64,000 nucleotides of DNA, taken from Acidobacteriota bacterium. Lineage in GTDB: Bacteria; Acidobacteriota; Terriglobia; Terriglobales; Acidobacteriaceae. The notes beneath the pieces are model-generated. The model had not been told where the DNA came from, did no database searches, and was given only the letters and a program-made list of their open reading frames with translations. Within the stretch, counting starts at the first letter, position 1; every line of letters starts with the position of its first letter. Made by a program: the position numbers and the translations under genes. Location: contig JABCZH010000015.1 of NCBI GenBank assembly GCA_013289795.1, positions 27,475 through 91,474 on the forward strand, read 5' to 3'. Below, one piece after another: positions 57,571 through 64,000 of this stretch.

Positions 57571-57834
57571 ATGGTTGGAGAACTGGACGTCCTAAGCGAA
57601 TGGATCCCCGAACAAATGCTGCCGGGCACGGTCTTCGTGCTGGAAAATGCCGGCCGCGTGGGAGAGAAAGACGATCCCTACTGGGCGGTGCTCTCCTGCC
57701 CGGAATGCGGTACCTTGGGCCTGATCACTCGCAAGCAACTGGCCGGCCTGCTGCCCGTCATCTGTGGCTCGCAGGAATGCCCGGCACAGTTCTTTATCCA
57801 CGACAGCGAAGTGGTGATCCGGAAGCCGTTCTGA
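57571..57834 (+). CDS. Small four-cysteine (zinc-ribbon-like) hypothetical protein
   Basis: 87 residues starting behind AAGGAGACGAG. The Cys pairs C43/C46 (SCPECG) and C65/C70 (CGSQEC) could bind zinc in a rubredoxin-like knuckle. The N-terminal half (WIPEQMLPGTVFVLENAG) and the C-terminal strand (FFIHDSEVVIRKPF) look like a small beta fold. The function is unknown. It lies 44 bases after the MerR gene and may be co-transcribed. Confidence 0.7.
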   Translation: MVGELDVLSEWIPEQMLPGTVFVLENAGRVGEKDDPYWAVLSCPECGTLGLITRKQLAGLLPVICGSQECPAQFFIHDSEVVIRKPF

Positions 57835-57934
57835 ATTGATATAGATGCGGGCGTCTCGCGCGGGCGGTCTGATTTCGGACCTGCCACATCACTCCTACCT
57901 ATTGATTTTACAATTCATTAGCGTGAAATGGGGG

Positions 57935-57940
57935 TATACT
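57935..57940 (+). promoter_or_regulatory. Probable -10 box ahead of the FG-GAP gene block
   Basis: TATACT preceded by GGGG, within an otherwise AT-rich stretch, about 115 bases upstream of the first FG-GAP gene. The best -35 candidate (TTTACA at 57907-57912) is too far away, so only the -10 is proposed. Confidence 0.4.
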
Positions 57941-58010
57941 GCCCGGCAATGACAGGTCCAAGGCCGGAACTCTAGAGTCTTAAAGAGTCCCATGCGACAC
58001 AAAGAACTCG

Positions 58011-58056
58011 CAGCGTAGCTGTTGCCCCGGAGTCTTCGGAGTCAAGGAGAAGCCCC
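58011..58056 (+). promoter_or_regulatory. Leader segment shared with the second FG-GAP gene (copy 1)
   Basis: The 46 bases before the start share CAGCGTAGCT, a central GCCC, TTCGG, TCAAGGAGA and CCCC with 60349-60394, at equal overall length. They include the ribosome binding site. This is probably a relic of the block duplication; I could not match it to a known riboswitch. Confidence 0.5.
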
Positions 58057-59454
58057 ATGCGAAGTACACGCCTGCTCTTTAGCGGTGTGGTTCTCTTCCT
58101 GCTGCCAGCCTTCTGCTTCGCGGGATCGGACAAGTCTCCCCATACGATTGCCGACCTGCCACCCGAAGCCCAGAGAAGCATTTTGGCGGCTCTGGGATCG
58201 GCCGCTGGAACCGCTCAAACCGCGGCGCAGAAACAAGACTCGCCCAAGCTCCCTGACGTCCGGCCTTGGGCGCAGCTGGCCAAGCTGTCCTCATCGAACC
58301 CGTTTCCGTATTACGTCGGCCAGTCGGTGGCAATCAGCGGGAACACGATCGTGGTCGGGGCACCCTATGGCGAGTATGCCGCGGTTTTCGTCAGGCCCTC
58401 GAGCGGTTGGGCGAATATGACCGAGGTTGCAACCCTGACGGCATCGGACGGAGGCGGATTCGATGCGTTTGGTTTTTCGGTCTCAATGAGCGGCAACACC
58501 ATTGCTGTGGGAGATCCCAATAATTCAAGTTTCGTCGGTGCCGTCTACGTGTTCGTCGAACCGCCGGGTGGTTGGCGCGGAACCCTGACGCAGACCGCGA
58601 AGCTGACGGCCTCGGACGGAATCGCGAACGACGCATTGGGAACCTCGGTTTCCCTGGACGGGCAAACCGTTATCGCAGGAGAGCCGGGGGTCTATCCCAG
58701 TGCCAAACCGGGGTCAGCTTATGTTTTTGTCGAGCCCGCCAACGGCTGGATAAACATGATCCAAACTGCGAAGTTGACGGCCTCCGACGGAGCGGTAAAC
58801 GATGGGTTGGGGACGTCGGTATCAATCAGCGGGGGCACGGCGGTAGCGGGGGCACCCAACGCCGCTATCGGAGCGAAGCAAGGTCAGGGGGCGGCCTACG
58901 TTTTCATCGAACCGGCCGGCGGCTGGTCGAACGCAACCCAGACAGCCAAGCTCACAGCCTCGGATGGGTCACAGTATGACGACCTAGGATTTTCGGCATC
59001 CGTCGATGGCGGTGTCGTGGCGACCGGAGCTCCAAACGCAACCGTTGGCGGCAATCAAGGCCAAGGCGCCGCCTACGTTTTCGTCGAACCTGCCAGCGGC
59101 TGGGTGAATATGACACAAACCGCGAAATTGACTGCCTCGGGAGGTTATCAGGGGGACTCACTTGGTTCTTCCATCGCCATTCACGGTGATCGTGTCATTG
59201 CCGGTGCACCTGATTACTCCCATTCAAGCAATCCATTCACTTCCGGATTCTTTCACGAGGGTGCCGCGTACATGTTTCTGAAGCCAGCCGCGGGTTGGGC
59301 GAACGGCAATCAGCACGCAAAGATGACCGGGTCGGACGCGAGGCTTGCCGCCTACTTGGGAACCTCGGTGGCCCTCGGCGATCATCTGATTGTGGCTGGG
59401 GCGCTATTCAATAATCGTACCTTCGGAGCGGCTTACATATTTGTGGGGCCATAA
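58057..59454 (+). CDS. Secreted seven-repeat FG-GAP beta-propeller protein (copy 1)
   Basis: 465 residues with signal peptide 1-22 (FCFAG), a short helical segment with the motif TIADLPPEAQRSILAAL, and seven repeats of about 55 residues (DxLGxSVSISGxTxVAGAP ... GAAYVFVEPxxGW). Seven units predict a complete integrin-alpha-like propeller, useful for protein or carbohydrate binding. The Asp-rich loops that bind calcium in integrins are only partly present. It is followed after 19 bases by a tail-bearing protein, and the pair is repeated at 60395-62644. Confidence 0.85.
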   Translation: MRSTRLLFSGVVLFLLPAFCFAGSDKSPHTIADLPPEAQRSILAALGSAAGTAQTAAQKQDSPKLPDVRPWAQLAKLSSSNPFPYYVGQSVAISGNTIVVGAPYGEYAAVFVRPSSGWANMTEVATLTASDGGGFDAFGFSVSMSGNTIAVGDPNNSSFVGAVYVFVEPPGGWRGTLTQTAKLTASDGIANDALGTSVSLDGQTVIAGEPGVYPSAKPGSAYVFVEPANGWINMIQTAKLTASDGAVNDGLGTSVSISGGTAVAGAPNAAIGAKQGQGAAYVFIEPAGGWSNATQTAKLTASDGSQYDDLGFSASVDGGVVATGAPNATVGGNQGQGAAYVFVEPASGWVNMTQTAKLTASGGYQGDSLGSSIAIHGDRVIAGAPDYSHSSNPFTSGFFHEGAAYMFLKPAAGWANGNQHAKMTGSDARLAAYLGTSVALGDHLIVAGALFNNRTFGAAYIFVGP

Positions 59455-59473
59455 GAATGTGGAGGCAAAACCC

Positions 59474-60262
59474 ATGAGGCGTCCAGAAGCGAATAGCGGG
59501 AAGGGGTTCTCCGCGCAAGCGTCGAACTCCCTTAATCAAAGGCTCAATACTTACGCCCTGGCCGCAGGCGCGGCGGGAGTTGCCCTATTGGCATGCTCCG
59601 TGCCTTCCGAAGCCACGCCCGTCTGCAAGAATATCTCGTTCATGTTTTCAGTCGGTGAGACAAACACCTTCGCTTTTAACCCAGCCCACCAGAGGGTCGC
59701 ACCATTCAACATTGTGCAGACATACGCGGCTATTTCATCGCACACCAGCACACGATTCAACCGCGGTTTGTTTACGCCGAACTTCCCTGGTGCAGATGTT
59801 GTGCAGGCTTCCAACAGCCTGCCCGCTGATCTGGCTTCTGGGGCAATCATCGGCCCTGGCGGTCGATTTGGAAAGGGTCAAAGCTACGGCGTGCTCTTCA
59901 CCTATGCCTTCCGCGGCGGTACAAACCACCTGGGCAATTTGAAATTTGCGCAGACAAATTACTTCGGATACAAATTTCTAATTTCGGGTAAGAACCATTA
60001 CGGATGGGTTCGGATAGATGCGAAAACGGTTTCCGAAGGATACGTCCAGAGCGAGGTTGTGTCCTCGGGCTACGAATCCGCTGCTGACACACCTATTTTT
60101 GCAGGCTCCTGCGCCGCGGTTTCGCCTTCAACCGGCGGCAGTCCCAGCGACCACGCTGGCGACACCGCCTCGGCTGCAAGTGCGACCTCCGACACGACCC
60201 GGCCTGCTTCATTGGGCATGCTCGCCCTGGGCACTCAGGGCCTTCCGTTGTGGCGGAGGTAG
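59474..60262 (+). CDS. Secreted protein with conserved hydrophobic-arginine tail (copy 1)
   Basis: 262 residues from the ATG at 59474 behind GGAGG. After a polar N-terminus there is an export signal (YALAAGAAGVALLACSVPSEA). The core (about 45-215) is strand-rich with two Cys (PVCKN and AGSC) and motifs FNPAHQ, ADLASGAIIGPGGRFGKG and HYGWVRI. A Ser/Thr/Ala/Asp linker then leads to the C-terminal SLGMLALGTQGLPLWRR. The paralogue at 61850 keeps the core and this tail but not the linker, as in proteins with C-terminal sorting signals. The family is unnamed here; the function is unknown. Confidence 0.72.
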   Translation: MRRPEANSGKGFSAQASNSLNQRLNTYALAAGAAGVALLACSVPSEATPVCKNISFMFSVGETNTFAFNPAHQRVAPFNIVQTYAAISSHTSTRFNRGLFTPNFPGADVVQASNSLPADLASGAIIGPGGRFGKGQSYGVLFTYAFRGGTNHLGNLKFAQTNYFGYKFLISGKNHYGWVRIDAKTVSEGYVQSEVVSSGYESAADTPIFAGSCAAVSPSTGGSPSDHAGDTASAASATSDTTRPASLGMLALGTQGLPLWRR

Positions 60263-60348
60263 TCGGGTAACGAGTGCCGCTAGGTGAAAAACTTTGCAGA
60301 TTGACGGGCGCGGCCGCAAGCAGGACAATGGGGCCGATGGCTGCGTCC

Positions 60349-60394
60349 CAGCGTAGCTCCCGCCCAGGGATTTCGGCCTCAAGGAGAGTTCCCC
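60349..60394 (+). promoter_or_regulatory. Leader segment shared with the first FG-GAP gene (copy 2)
   Basis: Counterpart of 58011-58056: the same CAGCGTAGCT opening and TCAAGGAGA ribosome binding region at the same distance from the start codon. The rest of the 132-base spacer shows no recognisable element. Confidence 0.5.
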
Positions 60395-61810
60395 ATGCGA
60401 AGTGCGCAACTAACTTCCGCCCTCATCCTCATATTGTTGTCTTCACTATGCGCGTCGGCAGACGATAACTCTCCGCGGACCATCTCAGACTTGCCGCCGG
60501 CGGCGCAAGCCGCGATTCGGGCGGCGATGGCCCGCAACGTGGCCCGATCTCCAGCGAGCCTGCGCGGGCGTCACGTCATTCCTGCGCCGGTAGATGGCCC
60601 CTGGGCGCAACTCGCGCAACCCGTGCCAGCGGGAAACGGGTATGGCTACGACTACGCATCGTCCGTTGCGGTAAGTGGGAACGTGGTGGTCGTTGGCCAA
60701 ACCGCCGTCTACGCCGGTAACGGTAAGTACATCGGCGAAGCTTTTGTGTTTGTCAAACCGTCCGCACCCGATTGGAATAACCTGACCCAGGCAGCTGTTC
60801 TGATTGCTTCCGATGAATTAGGCACCGATCTATTCGCGACATCGGTGGCAATCTCTGGAAATACAATTGTGGTGGGTTCAATTTCTGGCTGTACCAACTG
60901 TGGCCCGGGCCGAGCTTATATCTACGTCAAGCCGGCCGGAGGGTGGTCAGGGCAACTGACGCAAACGGCAGAACTCACGGCGTCGGACGGAGCCAATGCA
61001 GCGGCGATCGGCACATCGGTTTCCATCTCCGGCAACACAGCGGTGGTGGGAGCGCCGGGAGAAACGCCGGGCGGAGCTTACGTTTACGTGATGCCGACAA
61101 ATGGTTGGGTCAACATGACTCAGACCGCGAAACTGACGGCTTCGGACGGCATCCCTAGTGATCAGTTCGGCAATTCAGTTTCAATCAGCGGCGGGACAAT
61201 TGTTGCCGGAGCCCCAGGCGCCAACGGGGCTAACACACAAGCGGGGGCCGCGTATGTCTTTACCGAACCGGCGGGCGGCTGGGGAAATATGACGCAGACA
61301 GCCAAGCTGACCGCTTCCGACGGGGCGTCGTTCGACCAGTTGGGGATGGCGGCAGCGGTGAACGGCACTACGGTTATGGTCGGCGCAGTTGGCGCTATCG
61401 GGCGAATAGCTCACACCGGTGCCGCATACGTTTACTCAGAACCAGCAGGCGGTTGGAAGAATGCAACAGAGAACGCCAAGCTGATTGCGCCGGACGGGCA
61501 AGGTGACGACTTGTTCGGATCTGCGATTGCCATTTCAAACAACACTGCTGTAGTTGGTGCCCCTCAGCGCAGTCCCGGCCCGTTGAATTCCCGAGGCTAC
61601 CCCGCATGGTGGCTTGCAGGCGGGACGTATGTATTCGCCAAGTCGGGCTCAACGTGGACCCAAACCTCGGTTCAAGTTTTGAACGGGTCCGATGCACACA
61701 ACGACGATTTGATGGGCTCGTCCGTGAGCATCGATGGTAACCTCGTCGCTACCGGTGCGCCGAAGTCGGGGAAATATTCAGGTGCTGCCTTCTTGTTCGT
61801 AAAGCCTTAG
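60395..61810 (+). CDS. Secreted seven-repeat FG-GAP beta-propeller protein (copy 2)
   Basis: 471 residues, paralogue of 58057. Signal peptide about 1-21 (LCASA), the same pre-propeller segment (TISDLPPAAQAAIRAAM), then seven FG-GAP-type repeats with GxTxVxGAP and GAAYVFxEPAGGW motifs. Blade 6 has a Pro/Trp-containing insertion (PLNSRGYPAWWLAGG). Divergence from copy 1 is considerable, so the duplication is not recent. It lies 39 bases ahead of its tail-bearing partner. Confidence 0.85.
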   Translation: MRSAQLTSALILILLSSLCASADDNSPRTISDLPPAAQAAIRAAMARNVARSPASLRGRHVIPAPVDGPWAQLAQPVPAGNGYGYDYASSVAVSGNVVVVGQTAVYAGNGKYIGEAFVFVKPSAPDWNNLTQAAVLIASDELGTDLFATSVAISGNTIVVGSISGCTNCGPGRAYIYVKPAGGWSGQLTQTAELTASDGANAAAIGTSVSISGNTAVVGAPGETPGGAYVYVMPTNGWVNMTQTAKLTASDGIPSDQFGNSVSISGGTIVAGAPGANGANTQAGAAYVFTEPAGGWGNMTQTAKLTASDGASFDQLGMAAAVNGTTVMVGAVGAIGRIAHTGAAYVYSEPAGGWKNATENAKLIAPDGQGDDLFGSAIAISNNTAVVGAPQRSPGPLNSRGYPAWWLAGGTYVFAKSGSTWTQTSVQVLNGSDAHNDDLMGSSVSIDGNLVATGAPKSGKYSGAAFLFVKP

Positions 61811-61849
61811 GGCTGGAGTGTGTTTAGTCTTACATTTTGGAGGTAAAAA

Positions 61850-62644
61850 ATGAGCCATATTAGGAAAGGCTACTCCGGCCAGTCGAGAACGCCGGCCAAG
61901 TTGTCCAAACCCCTGGAGCACGGTATCGCCGCGTATGCTCTGGCGGCAAGTGCTGCGGGCGTAGCCACCCTGGCGCTCGCCACCCCCGCTGAGGCAGCGC
62001 CGGTGTGCAAGAATCTATCCGCAGCGCTCAATTACACTGCGACTTTTGCTTTCAATCCCGCTCACCAACCGATTGCGCCCTTCAATGTTGCGCAGTCGTA
62101 CCATACCTTTTCTACACTGACTAGTACCGGTGTAAACCGCGGTTTCTTCACCCGCAATCTACCCGGCGCTGAAGCGGTGGTCTCCTCAAAGGGGTTTGTA
62201 GCCGATTTGGCATCAGGCGCTAGCATCGGTCCTGGCGCACGCTTTGGCAAGGGAGCGGGTTATGGTCTGATATTCACATACACTCCCTCGCAGGGCGCAA
62301 CTTCTCAACGCCATCTTGGCAATCTGCGCTTCGGTCAAACCAACTACTTTGGCTTCAAGTTCCTGATCTCAGGGCAGCCGCATTACGGATGGGTCCGACT
62401 GGAGTCGACAATCGTAAAGGGTGGCCGCACTCCTTCCGTTGATACCAACATCCTGGCGTACGGTTACGAATCCAGTCCCAACACCACGATTCTTGCGGGA
62501 TCGTGCACGGCCGCAGGACTGACCAATGCTACTGATTCTGCGCCGTCGGGGGTTAGAGCAAGCGGCGACGAGATAGCCGCCAACAATGGGTCGCTCGGCG
62601 CGCTTGCCCTCGGTGCACAAGGCCTTCCGCTGTGGAGGAAGTGA
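61850..62644 (+). CDS. Secreted protein with conserved hydrophobic-arginine tail (copy 2)
   Basis: 264 residues behind a GGAGGT site, paralogue of 59474. It has the export signal YALAASAAGVATLALATPAEA and a core with PVCKN, FNPAHQPIAPFN, ADLASGASIGPGARFGKG, HLGNLRFGQTNYFGFKFLISG-like segments and AGSC. A diverged linker follows, then the C-terminal SLGALALGAQGLPLWRK. The stop codon TGA is followed immediately by the TTG start of the AlkP-TPR gene, whose ribosome binding site lies inside this tail. Confidence 0.72.
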   Translation: MSHIRKGYSGQSRTPAKLSKPLEHGIAAYALAASAAGVATLALATPAEAAPVCKNLSAALNYTATFAFNPAHQPIAPFNVAQSYHTFSTLTSTGVNRGFFTRNLPGAEAVVSSKGFVADLASGASIGPGARFGKGAGYGLIFTYTPSQGATSQRHLGNLRFGQTNYFGFKFLISGQPHYGWVRLESTIVKGGRTPSVDTNILAYGYESSPNTTILAGSCTAAGLTNATDSAPSGVRASGDEIAANNGSLGALALGAQGLPLWRK

Positions 62645-64000
62645 TTGGGTAAGGCGCTCGCCAAGAAAGTTCTGCTCATCGGTTGGGATGCTGCCGACTG
62701 GAAAGTCATCAATCCCCTGCTCGATCAGGGGCTAATGCCCACACTGGATGATTTCATCAACCACGGCGTAATGGGAAACCTGGCCACCCTGCGCCCGATT
62801 CTATCTCCCATGCTGTGGAACTCCATCGCCACCGGCAAGCGCCCGGACAAGCACGGCATTCTCGGCTTCATGGAACCCGATACGCAAGTGGGAGGCGTCC
62901 GCCCGGTTACCAGCACTTCGCGGAAAGTCAAAGCCATCTGGAATATTCTCACTCAGCGTGGCTACAAGACCCACGCTCTCGGGTGGTTTGCGGGACACCC
63001 GGCGGAGCCCATTAACGGAGTTTGCGTCTCCGACCTTTATCCTTACGCCGTCGCGCCGCCGGACAAGGAGTGGCCGCTGCCGCCCGGCGCAGTTCATCCC
63101 GAGAGTCAGCGGGAGACATTCGCAGGCTTGCGCATGCACCCGGCAGAAGTTACCGAAGCGGCAATCCTTCCCTGGATTCCCCTCGCCGCTCAGATCGATC
63201 AGGAAAAAGACAGAAGGCTGAACTCATTTTCCAAGATACTGGCGGAGAACTGCTCCATCCACAACGCAGCCACCTGGATTCTCCAGAACGAGCCATGGGA
63301 TTTCATGGCCGTCTACTATAACGGCATCGATCACTTCTGCCACGGCTTCATGCACTATCATCCGCCGCGCATGGAGGGGATTCCGGAAGACCAGTTTGAA
63401 ATCTACAAAGATGTCGTGAACGGAGCGTATCGCTTTCACGACATGATGCTGCAAACCCTGGTCGACCTGGCTGGCCCGGATGCGACTGTCTTACTTGTTT
63501 CTGATCATGGCTTCCATTCCGATCATCTGCGGCCGCGTGGTATCCCCAAAGAGCCTGCCGGTCCGGCCATACAACATCGTCCTTTTGGCGTTTTCTGCAT
63601 GAAGGGAGCGAACGTTAGGCAGGACGAGCGTATCTATGGCGCGACTCTGCTGGACGTTACTCCGACCATCCTCACGCTCTTCGGTCTGCCCGTGGGCGAA
63701 GACATGGATGGCCGTGTGCTGGTGCAGGCGTTCGAGGAACCGCCAGAGATCAACCGCATTCCGACTTGGGAGACGGAGCCGGGTGAATGTGGCATGCACC
63801 CCTCCGACTTGCGCATGGATCCAGCGGCGGCGCAGGCAGTGTTGCAGCAGTTTGTCGCGCTTGGCTACATTCAGCCTCCGAGTGAAGACCAAAGCAAAGC
63901 AATGGACGCCGCCGTTCGCGAACAACAGTACAACCTGGCACGAGCGCATCTCGATGGGCGCCGCCACCAGGATGCGATGCCGATTCTTGAAGAACTGATC
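62645..64000 (+). CDS. AlkP-superfamily phosphodiesterase with start of TPR region (partial)
   Basis: At least 452 residues, open to the window edge. The start is a TTG immediately after the previous stop codon, with GGAGGAAG eight bases upstream, implying translational coupling. No signal peptide. Type I phosphodiesterase features are present: LLIGWDAADWKVINPLL, the nucleophile region SPMLWNSIATG followed by KHGILGF, YYNGIDHFCHG and LLVSDHGFHSDH, then LLDVTPTILTLFGLP. From about residue 425 a TPR-like helical region begins (NLARAHLDGRRHQDAMPILEEL). The substrate is unknown and the location appears cytoplasmic. Confidence 0.82.
   Translation, partial: MGKALAKKVLLIGWDAADWKVINPLLDQGLMPTLDDFINHGVMGNLATLRPILSPMLWNSIATGKRPDKHGILGFMEPDTQVGGVRPVTSTSRKVKAIWNILTQRGYKTHALGWFAGHPAEPINGVCVSDLYPYAVAPPDKEWPLPPGAVHPESQRETFAGLRMHPAEVTEAAILPWIPLAAQIDQEKDRRLNSFSKILAENCSIHNAATWILQNEPWDFMAVYYNGIDHFCHGFMHYHPPRMEGIPEDQFEIYKDVVNGAYRFHDMMLQTLVDLAGPDATVLLVSDHGFHSDHLRPRGIPKEPAGPAIQHRPFGVFCMKGANVRQDERIYGATLLDVTPTILTLFGLPVGEDMDGRVLVQAFEEPPEINRIPTWETEPGECGMHPSDLRMDPAAAQAVLQQFVALGYIQPPSEDQSKAMDAAVREQQYNLARAHLDGRRHQDAMPILEELI

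Noticed and set aside
57941..58056. Possible c-di-GMP or other riboswitch in the FG-GAP leaders
   Set aside because: The conserved core words of GEMM-type switches are missing, and the two leaders do not support a common fold by eye.
58300..61800. Regularly spaced repeated DNA words that could suggest a CRISPR-like array
   Set aside because: The repeats are imperfect, in frame and encode FG-GAP protein motifs.

Overview
The window looks like chromosomal DNA of an Acidobacteriota bacterium, probably class Terriglobia. This is inferred from gene content: a secreted VWFA protein of the type described as acidobacterial, an Oar-like TonB-dependent receptor with an N-terminal carboxypeptidase-regulatory domain, many secreted BNR/VPS10-type propellers, AlkP-superfamily hydrolases carrying TPR repeats, and a small RQKE-type protein. 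Base composition is moderately GC-rich throughout. I see no insertion sequence, phage, tRNA, rRNA or CRISPR array.

Layout. 1-507 is the end of an archaeal-type prolyl-tRNA synthetase. 770-1315 is a Tat-exported SRPBCC protein. 1369-9227 (minus strand) is a chain of three sensor kinases alternating with three single-domain response regulators, joined mostly by ATGA overlaps. The first kinase carries an ethylene-receptor-like membrane domain and is broken by a one-base frameshift in a run of seven G. 9349-20198 holds secreted AlkP-superfamily enzymes, a large TonB-dependent receptor, two paralogous small secreted proteins and a small outer-membrane barrel. 20543-22594 is an orphan NtrB-like kinase. 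22866-24790 is a compact unit of a PQQ-propeller fragment, a secreted BNR protein and a 25-residue PqqA-like peptide, followed by an aldehyde dehydrogenase (25132-26637). 26718-35413 encodes secreted proteins: a VWFA protein, an M1 aminopeptidase, a VPS10-like propeller and a LolA-like protein.

35669-38793 is an ABC exporter whose permease is fused in one frame to an amidohydrolase. 38811-41493 (minus) carries a sugar-type MFS transporter, an NTF2-like protein and a phosphopantetheinyl transferase. Two very small genes follow: a 70-residue RQKE protein and a 55-residue Flp-type pilin. 42525-55924 (minus) is a complex I operon in the order nuoA-C-D-E-F-G-H-J-K-L-M-N. It lacks nuoB and nuoI and has two palindromic elements in its spacers. 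56081-57834 holds small cytoplasmic genes: a conserved unknown, a ThiS-like protein with an unusual tail, a MerR regulator with a clear promoter and tandem operator-like repeats, and a four-cysteine protein.

58057-62644 is a duplicated two-gene block. Each copy encodes a secreted seven-repeat FG-GAP propeller followed by a secreted protein ending in a conserved short hydrophobic-arginine tail. A partial AlkP-TPR gene (62645 to the window edge) starts directly on the last stop codon.

The most notable items are the ethylene-receptor-like kinase, the duplicated propeller/tail block with a candidate C-terminal sorting signal, the isolated pqqA-like peptide gene, the permease-amidohydrolase fusion, and the complex I operon without nuoB and nuoI.
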